This document shows positions 35,045-41,252 of a DNA stretch of 61,346 nucleotides, in pieces (the stretch's first letter is position 1; every line of letters begins with the position of its first letter). Source of the stretch: an uncultured Phocaeicola sp. GTDB lineage: Bacteria; Bacteroidota; Bacteroidia; Bacteroidales; Bacteroidaceae. The notes below the pieces were generated by a model that was not told the DNA's origin, made no database searches, and saw only the letters and a program-made list of their open reading frames with translations. The stretch is from the NCBI GenBank assembly GCA_958434805.1, contig CAUBDX010000016.1, positions 1 to 61,346 of the forward strand. The letters run 5' to 3'. Made by a program: the position numbers and the translations under genes.

Positions 35045-36163
35045 TTATGCCTCCTTGCGCTTCAAGGTTATCTTGTCCACCACCTGACACATCTGCTGCG
35101 CTGCTATCTTGGAATAGATTTGTGTGGTGGTAATGTTCTTATGTCCGAGATAGGCTTGGATGACAGCCATGTCCGTTCCCATTTCCACGTGCAGGCTTCC
35201 GAAGCTGTGGCGGGTACAGTGAAAGGTGATTTTCTTGGTTATCCCTGCTGCCGTGAGCCACCGTTGGAGTGGTCCTTGCAGCATCTTGTCCTTGAAATCC
35301 TCAAAGATAAGTCCCTCGCCCCGTTCTCCCAGCAGTCCATAGGCTTCATCACTGATGGGGTTATGCACTATTTCTTTGGTTTTCTGCATACGGGTGGTAA
35401 CGAACATCCTGCCGTTGGTGTATGGTTGTATCTGCTGCCACGTGAGCTGTCTGATGTCGCTCTTTCTCAGTCCCGTAAGACAGGCGAAAAGAAAAGCTTT
35501 TTTCAAGACCTCCTCCTCACAGGGTGTTTCGGCAAGCCGTATCAGTTCCTCTTGGCTCAAATGCTCCCTGATGGTGGGAATGCACTCGATGCGGTCTAAG
35601 AAGCCGTTTGGGTTCTCCTTTATCTTCCTGTCACGGTAAGCGGTGTGCAGCACGGCACGGAAAGTTGACCAATAGCCTGCTGCGGAGTTGATGTGCAGCT
35701 TTTGGTTGGTGTGGATGGATTGGGGTGCATCAAGCAGGTATTCCATGAACTTGCGGCACAAATCCACATCCACCTCCTCAAAGGTGCATTTGCCGTTCAC
35801 GAACCGCTGGAAATGCTTGTATACGTGCTGCCACTTGATATTCTTGCGGTCAGCCAGTCCTTTGAAATAGGCAAGGAAATCGCCCTTCATCTTGGTCTTG
35901 TCAAAAAAGCCGTTGTTTTCATTGAAAATGGCTTCGTAGCGCTGGTTGCGCAGGATGACCGCTTTCTTCATCATGCGTGCGTTGAAGTCCCGTTCCTGCT
36001 GGTTTGCAGGTTTGGCGAAGATGTAAATTCCTAAGGCTTCACGTGTAATCACTCTCATGGTGACATTGTCACGGTAGCCGGGATAGTAGTCAAGGCATAG
36101 TGAATACTGTGTCCCGTTCTTAATCTTGCGCTTACGCAAGGTAACTGTTTTGCATTTACTCAT
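35045..36163 (-). CDS. int: Tyrosine recombinase, integrase of the mobilizable element
   Basis: Protein of 372 aa. A SAM-like core-binding domain (about 100-190) precedes the catalytic domain, with the first Arg in LTGLRKSDIRQLTW, the HxxR box as HCTRHSFGSLH, and the late His/Tyr pair in YLGHKNITTTQIY. The N-terminal 100 residues form an arm-binding-type domain (DUF/AP2-like beta strands). It would carry out excision and integration at the 12-bp end repeats; being distinct from the shufflon recombinase at 38467, the two should not be confused. The symbol follows Tn4555 usage. Confidence 0.9.
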   Translation of the reverse strand: MSKCKTVTLRKRKIKNGTQYSLCLDYYPGYRDNVTMRVITREALGIYIFAKPANQQERDFNARMMKKAVILRNQRYEAIFNENNGFFDKTKMKGDFLAYFKGLADRKNIKWQHVYKHFQRFVNGKCTFEEVDVDLCRKFMEYLLDAPQSIHTNQKLHINSAAGYWSTFRAVLHTAYRDRKIKENPNGFLDRIECIPTIREHLSQEELIRLAETPCEEEVLKKAFLFACLTGLRKSDIRQLTWQQIQPYTNGRMFVTTRMQKTKEIVHNPISDEAYGLLGERGEGLIFEDFKDKMLQGPLQRWLTAAGITKKITFHCTRHSFGSLHVEMGTDMAVIQAYLGHKNITTTQIYSKIAAQQMCQVVDKITLKRKEA

Positions 36164-36220
36164 AATAATTATGTTTTAATTGGTTGTATACATTTTGGAG
36201 TTGTATCCATGTTTCCGATG

Positions 36221-36280
36221 GCAAAGGAACAACGTGAAATATCCGTGAATACCTCCACGATACATCATTTTGAAATAATT
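36221..36280 (-). promoter_or_regulatory. Promoter/operator module of the integrase gene (copy A)
   Basis: Matches the module at 33772-33831 (about 80% by eye) in position and order of blocks. On the minus strand TTCCTTTGC (36221-36229) could serve as a degenerate -7 box, 58 nt before the integrase ATG. Confidence 0.6.
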
Positions 36281-36304
36281 TTCGATAATCCCGATTTTTC
36301 ACGG

Positions 36305-37240
36305 TTATTTGTTCCTTTCAGCCATGACACGCTCCACATCTGAGCGCAAAAGCAGGTTTTTCACACCCACCTTTATCTTTTCGATGTGCTTCACCTTGAC
36401 GATATGGCAGATGTTGGCTGACGAAAGACCATAGATTTGCTGCACCTGCTCAACGGTATAGTAGCGTTCATCGTTCACAAGGTCAGTTCTGCGGAGTTCG
36501 TTCAAATGTGATTTGGAGTAATAGGTACGCCCGTACTCTCTTTTAGTGGGTATCTTATGGCGATAGGTGTAGGCACGGAGTGCGGTCGGCTTCATGCCGA
36601 ACAGTTCCTCCACCTCCTCGGTCAGTAGCCAGTCGGTAATTTCGCTAATATCAACTGCCACACCGAAAAACTCGTCAATATGCTTCTTGCTGTAATAGTT
36701 CTTTCCTGCGATACGGCAGATGGGGATATGGTTACGCTTGGCGGAAGTGTAAAGCCATGACTGCTTTACCTTAAAAAGGGACATCACCTCCTCGCCCGAA
36801 TAGAAGTCCAACACTTCTTCGCTTTCCTTTTCCCTTTTTTCTCTTTTGGCAGGTAAGGAAGATGAAGATGATTTCCTTGGTGTGGAGGTGTTGCCGGGCA
36901 GGATGCGGTGATAGGGATTGCCCTCCAACATCTGCTCGATGTCGGCTCTGCGGATGAATGCCATGCGGTTGCTGATGCGTGAGGCTTTCAGCTTGCCGAT
37001 GGCTACAAGTTTGTAAATGTACTGTCGGGAACAGCCCATGAGGATGGCTGCTTTGGAAAAGGTGAGATACTCCTGATGCTGTATCTCCATCAAGGGTTGG
37101 GCGACTTTGAAGAGGTTGTTCTTCTGCATCACTCTGGCTCGTTTGGCTTCTGCCTGACAAGCCTCACTGCAATATCTTTGCATACCGCTTCGGGTTACAA
37201 AGGACTTGCCGCAAAAACTGCATTTTCTGGTTGCTTTCAT
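36305..37240 (-). CDS. Zinc-finger protein with four tandem helix-turn-helix modules (TnpA-like targeting factor?)
   Basis: Protein of 311 aa. Residues 8-31 have two Cys pairs, CSFC and CSEAC, a zinc ribbon. Then come four excisionase/MerR-like helix-turn-helix modules of about 50 residues each: FSKAAILMGCSRQYIYKLV (about 60), FYSGEEVMSLFKVKQSWLY (about 147), WLLTEEVEELFGMKPTALR (about 203), YYTVEQVQQIYGLSSANIC (about 255); each ends in a wing with a basic-aromatic strand such as NYYSKKHIDEF. A short basic low-complexity linker lies at about 115-140. Lying next to int, it may be the counterpart of the Tn4555 targeting protein TnpA; that is an inference from position. Confidence 0.72.
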   Translation of the reverse strand: MKATRKCSFCGKSFVTRSGMQRYCSEACQAEAKRARVMQKNNLFKVAQPLMEIQHQEYLTFSKAAILMGCSRQYIYKLVAIGKLKASRISNRMAFIRRADIEQMLEGNPYHRILPGNTSTPRKSSSSSLPAKREKREKESEEVLDFYSGEEVMSLFKVKQSWLYTSAKRNHIPICRIAGKNYYSKKHIDEFFGVAVDISEITDWLLTEEVEELFGMKPTALRAYTYRHKIPTKREYGRTYYSKSHLNELRRTDLVNDERYYTVEQVQQIYGLSSANICHIVKVKHIEKIKVGVKNLLLRSDVERVMAERNK

Positions 37241-37291
37241 ACCGTTTTATCGTTTAATGGTTCATTTCTTCAATCCTATATCTCTGAAATG

Positions 37292-37423
37292 GTAAACGGA
37301 TGTGAACGGAAGTCAACCATTGTCGCTTTTCTACACAGTGTGACTGTTTCCGCATATCGGGGCGGTTATTGTCGCTTGTCGTAAACGGTTGTAAACCCTT
37401 GTCAACTGTCTGCACGGTGTGAC
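37292..37423. repeat. Composite direct repeats near the right end of the element
   Basis: GTAAACGG-TGT-AAC...GTCAAC occurs at 37292-37317 and 37381-37406 (about 20 of 26 identical), and each is followed by YRCACRGTGTGAC (near 37331-37343 and 37411-37423). The 89-bp spacing and position next to the end repeat suit arm-type binding sites for integrase or its helper proteins. Confidence 0.55.
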
Positions 37424-37584
37424 AAAAAACAAGCCCCGCAAATTCTCCACGTCAGAAATACGTCTCAAAAATATGTGGAAATTTGGGAAGCGACAAATGG
37501 CAACCGAAAAGTGTTAAATTTTAGAATATGCTGGTAATTAAAGATTTACACTCGGATATTTCTGATTAGTTTTGGTTGTTCTAT

Positions 37585-37596
37585 GGTTATAAATAC
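37585..37596. repeat. Right terminal inverted repeat of the element
   Basis: GGTTATAAATAC, the inverted partner of 27542-27553 with one mismatch. The hsdS sequence resumes at 37597 with AATGCC, in frame with the left half. Confidence 0.8.
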
Positions 37597-38436
37597 AATG
37601 CCAAAAAGCTGTCGCAATTAATGATACCTATTCCTCCATTAAGGGAACAAGGAAGAATTGTAGCAGAGATAGATAAGTGGATTTCGTTAATTGACATAGT
37701 CAAGAATGGTAAAGGTGATTTGCAGACTGTAATAAAACAAGCCAAGAGCAAAATCCTTGACCTTGCCATTCATGGGAAACTTGTGTCGCAAGACCCTAAC
37801 GATGAGCCAGCCATTGAACTCTTGAAACGCATAAATCCCGACTTTACACCTTGTGATAACGGGCATAGTGAGAAGTTCCCACAAGATTGGGAACACATTT
37901 TAATTGGAGATTATGTGGAAACAGTGACAGATTTTGTTGCCAGTGGAAGCTTTGCATCGTTGCGTGAGAATGTAAAATACTACAATGAGCCAAATTATGC
38001 AATATTGGTAAGAACAAAAGACTTTCAAAATAACTTTAAACAGGATTTGGTCTATACAGACCAGCATGGATATGACTTCTTAGCTAAATCAAACTTATTT
38101 GGCGGAGAGTTAATTTTTAGTAATGTTGGGTCTATTGGCAAAATTTTCATTGTTCCTGAGTTGAATCAAAAGATGACATTAGCTCCTAATGCTATAATGG
38201 TTAGATTTCATAATGACAAGCAACAAAAGTGGTTTTATTATTTATTTTCATCTACAACAGGACAAAGTTTGTTGGATTCAATAACATCTGCAACAGCTAT
38301 CGGAAAATTCAATAAAACTGATTTTAAAAAATTACCCATCCCTATTCCCCCTCTTGCAGAGCAACAACGCATTGTCCAAAAAATAGAAGAATTATTTCAT
38401 GTCCTTGACAACATTCAAAACGCCTTAGAAGTGTAA
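37597..38436 (+). pseudogene. Silent hsdS cassette, part 2: central conserved region and TRD2b
   Basis: 279 codons continuing the interrupted cassette. It opens with NAKKLSQLMIPIPPLREQ, then the central conserved helix and KSKILDLAIHGKLVSQDP, the INPDFTPCDNGH boundary, a second recognition domain differing from that of the expressed gene (from about 37867), and the C-terminal helix ending in LDNIQNALEV. It has no promoter or start of its own; an ATG created at 37576 is inside the element. Upstream of the boundary it is nearly identical to the expressed gene, which shows recent exchange. Confidence 0.85.
37860..37866 (+). repeat. TRD2 exchange boundary, cassette b
   Basis: CGGGCAT, where homology with the expressed hsdS ends. 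To the left, about 57 bp (37811-37866) match the expressed gene with three differences; to the right the sequences diverge. The shared CGGGCAT also starts the TRD2c cassette. Confidence 0.6.
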
Positions 38437-38454
38437 TCCAATACACTTCTAAGG
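38423..38454. terminator. Terminator hairpin at the end of cassette b
   Basis: A perfect 13-bp stem, CCTTAGAAGTGTA (38423-38435) with TACACTTCTAAGG (38442-38454), loop ATCCAA. It includes the stop codon of the cassette and faces the convergent recombinase stop. Confidence 0.7.
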
Positions 38455-38466
38455 GTTGGTGTGATT

Positions 38467-39270
38467 TTACCAGTTCACCACCTTATCCACAATCTTCTGT
38501 TGCTCACTGGCTGTTCTACGAAGATAGATACGAGTGGTTTCTATGCTTTCATGCCCCATAAGGTCGGCAAGTAGAGCAAGGTCGTTAAAGCGGTCAAGGA
38601 AGTTCTTGGCAAAACGATGACGGAATGAATGAGGATAAACTACCTCCTTGTTCATTCCATATTTTTCAGCAAAATGCTTGAGTTGAGAAGCGATTCCACG
38701 AGTAGTAATGCGCTGTCCAAAACGGTTCAGAAAGATGTAACCGGATGTCAAGCCTTGATTTTTCAACCATTTATCAGCTTCTATTCGTAAGTTCTTGGGG
38801 ATGTATAGTCGCCGAATCTTTCCGCCTTTACTATACAAATCAAGATAGCCCACTTTTATGTGTTCCGCTTTGATGTGGAGTAATTCACTAACACGTGCAC
38901 CAGTAGCAGCCATAAACCACACAATAAAATACCACTCCTCATAACCATCAGCTTTAAGCTGGGCTTTGAGAAATTTGTAATCGGCATCGCTGATTACATT
39001 TTCCAAAAAGTTCTTTTGTTGCACCTTTACGAACTTCACTTTTAGTTTTTCTTGTTTCGTAAACTCCAAGAACTTATTGATACCTTGCAATCTCAGGTTC
39101 ACTGTCTGCGGCTTGAAGTTCTCTACCAAATACCCCTTGTATGCCAAAAGGTTCTTCTTGTTCACTTCCCCATAATGGTTGAAGAAATACTGCACCGTCC
39201 ACACATAAGAAGTAACGGTGTTCTTGGCTAGATTTGTCTTTGCCAAATAATTTTTGAATTTTGTTACCAT
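38467..39270 (-). CDS. Tyrosine recombinase of the hsdS shufflon
   Basis: Protein of 267 aa from the ATG at 39270 (MVTKFKNYLAK); the frame extends to 39366 but that part runs into the TRD2c cassette. The catalytic residues are complete: Arg in ATGARVSELLHI, HxxR in HSFRHRFAKNF, and the final GHESIETTRIY with His and Tyr. A short N-terminal core-binding domain (about 1-95) is typical of simple invertases of the XerC/Tsr type. It lies between silent and expressed hsdS copies, the usual arrangement of phase-variable type I systems of Bacteroides, so it most likely inverts at the TRD-boundary repeats. Confidence 0.88.
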   Translation of the reverse strand: MVTKFKNYLAKTNLAKNTVTSYVWTVQYFFNHYGEVNKKNLLAYKGYLVENFKPQTVNLRLQGINKFLEFTKQEKLKVKFVKVQQKNFLENVISDADYKFLKAQLKADGYEEWYFIVWFMAATGARVSELLHIKAEHIKVGYLDLYSKGGKIRRLYIPKNLRIEADKWLKNQGLTSGYIFLNRFGQRITTRGIASQLKHFAEKYGMNKEVVYPHSFRHRFAKNFLDRFNDLALLADLMGHESIETTRIYLRRTASEQQKIVDKVVNW

Positions 39271-39304
39271 ACTACATTGAATTAGAATGAATATGGTAAT
39301 AATA

Positions 39305-39312
39305 TAAAGGTA
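39305..39312 (-). promoter_or_regulatory. Putative -7 box of the shufflon recombinase
   Basis: TACCTTTA on the minus strand, 34 nt before the ATG at 39270, differs from TAnnTTTG in the last base. The crossover site 39318-39330 would fall between this box and any -33 element. Confidence 0.4.
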
Positions 39313-39317
39313 CGTAT

Positions 39318-39330
39318 CGGGCATTATACG
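39318..39330 (+). repeat. TRD2 inverted repeat, cassette c (pairs with 40324-40336)
   Basis: CGGGCATTATACG, identical to the reverse complement of 40324-40336 in the expressed hsdS. Similarity continues to the right for about 20 more bases (CGAAxGGATGG) but stops at once on the left, which marks the exchange boundary. Confidence 0.75.
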
Positions 39331-39804
39331 CAGTTGCCCGAAGGATGGACTGTTGCACCGATGCAAGTACTATGCTCTTTGGTTGATGGTGATAAGCAAA
39401 ATGGCATAGAACGAACAAATCTTGATGTCAAATATTTGCGAGGTGAGCGTGATGCCAAGACTTTGACTTCTGGAAAGTATGTTACTGCAAATTCACTTTT
39501 GATTTTAGTAGATGGCGAGAACTCTGGTGAGGTATTTAGGACTCCGATTGACGGTTATCAAGGTAGTACTTTCAAACAGTTACTTATCAACGAAAATATG
39601 AACGAAGAATATGTACTACAAATTATCAACTTGCATAGGAAAGTCTTGCGAGAAAGCAAGGTTGGTTCTGCCATTCCCCACTTGAATAAGAAATTATTCA
39701 AAGCAATAGAAGTTCCTATTCCATCTTACAAGGAACAACAAAGGATTGTAATGGCAATAAATATTGCGTTTAAACAACTGGATTTGATCACGGAGAGTTT
39801 ATAG
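39318..39804 (+). pseudogene. Silent hsdS cassette c: TRD2 only
   Basis: About 160 codons starting at the boundary GHYTQLPEGW, equivalent to GHYTNLPKGW in the expressed HsdS, followed by a recognition domain unlike TRD2a or TRD2b and a C-terminal helix ending LDLITESL. There is no N-terminal part, no TRD1 and no credible promoter; the ATG at 39334-like positions is incidental. Inversion between 39318 and 40336 (about 1 kb) would place it in frame in the expressed gene. Its last residues ITESL equal those of the expressed HsdS. Confidence 0.82.
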
Positions 39805-39816
39805 GCTCTCCGTGAT
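39787..39816. terminator. Hairpin shared by the stops of TRD2c and the expressed hsdS
   Basis: A perfect 11-bp stem, ATCACGGAGAG (39787-39797) with CTCTCCGTGAT (39806-39816), loop of 8. Both convergent stop codons (39802-39804 plus, 39799-39801 minus) lie in the loop. It works as a two-way terminator and is itself an inverted repeat of the coding ends. Confidence 0.7.
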
Positions 39817-41247
39817 AGTATCTAATTGGTCAAAAATTCTTTGAACAGTCTCTACAATTCGTATCTGTTCTTTATATGGTGGTAAGGGAAAATCAAAATT
39901 ACCAATAACAGAAGCACTGATATTAGGCTGTGCTCCTCCATATGCAATTTTTAGTATTTCATCAACTTTCGATTGCATATAAATATTTCGATAATCGGGA
40001 AACAATGAGGACTTGTTTAAGATTTTGATATTTCCTACACGTTGATTTAGGTATGCTATTTCATCAAACAAATATACTCCCATTTTTCCTGTTGTTGCTC
40101 CAGACATGGCAATCAGCAAATCTCCTTTCGAAATCTTAAATTTATTGTCCGTAATGCCCTCAACATAAACACAGTCAGTTATATCTATAGTATTATGAGT
40201 GATATTCGATATACGAACTAATGGTATTCCTTGTGACTTATAATCATTGCTGCTGAAAGCAAAGCCATTCTCAATTCTACACAAATCAGATAACTTGCAT
40301 ATAGCCCATCCTTTCGGTAAGTTCGTATAATGCCCGTTATCACAAGGTGTGAAGTCGGGATTGATGCGCTTCAAGAGTTCAATGGCTGGCTCATCATTTG
40401 GGTCTTGCGGTACGAGTTTGCCGTGAATGGCAAGGTCAAGAATTTTGCTTTTTGTTTGCTTGATAGTGCTTTGCAAATCTGATTTACCTTGTTCTATTTG
40501 GTCAATTAAAGCAAACCATTTCTCTATTTCTACTACAATACGATGTTGTTCAGTAAGGGGAGGTATGGCAATATTCAAATTCAAGGTACTTTCTGAACCA
40601 ATGTTACCTTGACTAACATTTCCTGTTTCTGTGGAAAATATCGCATCTAACACATATTCTCCTTTCAATACAAGACATAAGAAATCTATATTGATTTCTG
40701 AAGAAAAACATCTAAGACAACCAACACGTTGATTCAGAAGTAAATTCTTTTTAATTGATGGGACTTTTGCCGTGTAGAAGTAATCTCGTTTCCCTTTTGT
40801 CCCTGTCATCGTGAATAGAATATCGTCCTTTTTCAACAAGTATTTTTCTGTTGTCTTACCGATTACATCTTCAACAAACACGGGCTGTATATCAAGTATC
40901 AGATTGTCATTCTTGACATTCCCAATTCTTATAACTTGCCAATCAGATTGATTAACATATGTATTACTTTTATAGGCATAACCACCTTGAAAACTAACAA
41001 TATCATCTAACCTGCACCACACCCATGAACTCGGCACTTCAAACGGCACGTTCTCATAATGGGGCGTATCAGAAGACTTTGCAGACTTCCTGCTTCGCTT
41101 GATTTTGCCTTCCTTTATTAGTCGTTCTTTTTCAGCCTTGATTCGTTCGAGCAGAACTGATGCAGGCTCATCATTTGAATCCTGCGGTACGAGTTTGCCA
41201 CGAATGGCGAGGTCTAATATCTTTTGACGTAATTTCTTTGTATCCAT
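39799..41247 (-). CDS. hsdS: Type I restriction enzyme specificity subunit (expressed HsdS)
   Basis: Protein of 482 aa from the ATG at 41247 (MDTKKLRQKILDL), 5 nt after the stop of the nuclease gene; the frame to 41280 overlaps that gene. Order: N-terminal conserved helix (KILDLAIRGKLVPQD, about 1-60), TRD1a (about 62-215, from PHYENVPFEVPSSWVW), central conserved helices (IAIPPLTEQHRIV to AIHGKLVPQDP, about 215-305), TRD2a (about 305-455, from GHYTNLPKGW), and the C-terminal RIVETVQRIFDQL. Each TRD reads half of a bipartite site. The gene is last of the hsd operon and is the expression site of the shufflon, as only this copy has the N-terminal part. Confidence 0.93.
   Translation of the reverse strand: MDTKKLRQKILDLAIRGKLVPQDSNDEPASVLLERIKAEKERLIKEGKIKRSRKSAKSSDTPHYENVPFEVPSSWVWCRLDDIVSFQGGYAYKSNTYVNQSDWQVIRIGNVKNDNLILDIQPVFVEDVIGKTTEKYLLKKDDILFTMTGTKGKRDYFYTAKVPSIKKNLLLNQRVGCLRCFSSEINIDFLCLVLKGEYVLDAIFSTETGNVSQGNIGSESTLNLNIAIPPLTEQHRIVVEIEKWFALIDQIEQGKSDLQSTIKQTKSKILDLAIHGKLVPQDPNDEPAIELLKRINPDFTPCDNGHYTNLPKGWAICKLSDLCRIENGFAFSSNDYKSQGIPLVRISNITHNTIDITDCVYVEGITDNKFKISKGDLLIAMSGATTGKMGVYLFDEIAYLNQRVGNIKILNKSSLFPDYRNIYMQSKVDEILKIAYGGAQPNISASVIGNFDFPLPPYKEQIRIVETVQRIFDQLDTITESL
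40324..40336 (-). repeat. TRD2 inverted repeat in the expressed hsdS
   Basis: Minus-strand CGGGCATTATACG, the partner of 39318-39330. Its CGGGCAT part is also shared with cassette b at 37860-37866. Confidence 0.75.
41033..41070 (-). repeat. TRD1 inverted repeat in the expressed hsdS
   Basis: The 38-bp partner of 27091-27128, three mismatches. It codes for the boundary DTPHYENVPFEVP before TRD1a. Confidence 0.8.
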
Positions 41248-41252
41248 TTGAA

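Larger units (their letters stand above)
27541..37596. mobile_element. Tn4555-like integrative mobilizable element carrying cfxA
   Basis: A 10,056-bp insertion in the silent hsdS cassette. The ends are 12-bp imperfect inverted repeats, GTATTTACAACC (27542-27553) and the complement of GGTTATAAATAC (37585-37596), with one extra base at the left end. Six bases (27535-27540, ATGATA) on the left belong to neither hsdS half and fit a coupling sequence; there is no target duplication. These traits, as I recall them, are those published for Tn4555. Cargo: Abi_2 remnant, cfxA, relaxase, primase-like and helicase genes, HTH proteins, integrase. No conjugation genes, so transfer needs a helper element. 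Confidence 0.88.

Noticed and set aside
35045..36163. Shufflon recombinase
   Set aside because: It lies inside the inserted element with its own control module; the shufflon recombinase is the separate, shorter gene at 38467-39270.
27541..37596. Self-transmissible ICE (CTnDOT type)
   Set aside because: Only a relaxase, replication-like genes and an integrase are present; no tra genes, no coupling protein, no tetQ/rteABC.
37576..38436. Independent HsdS gene starting with ATG at 37576
   Set aside because: The first seven codons are the right end of the element; the real cassette resumes at 37597. No promoter was seen.
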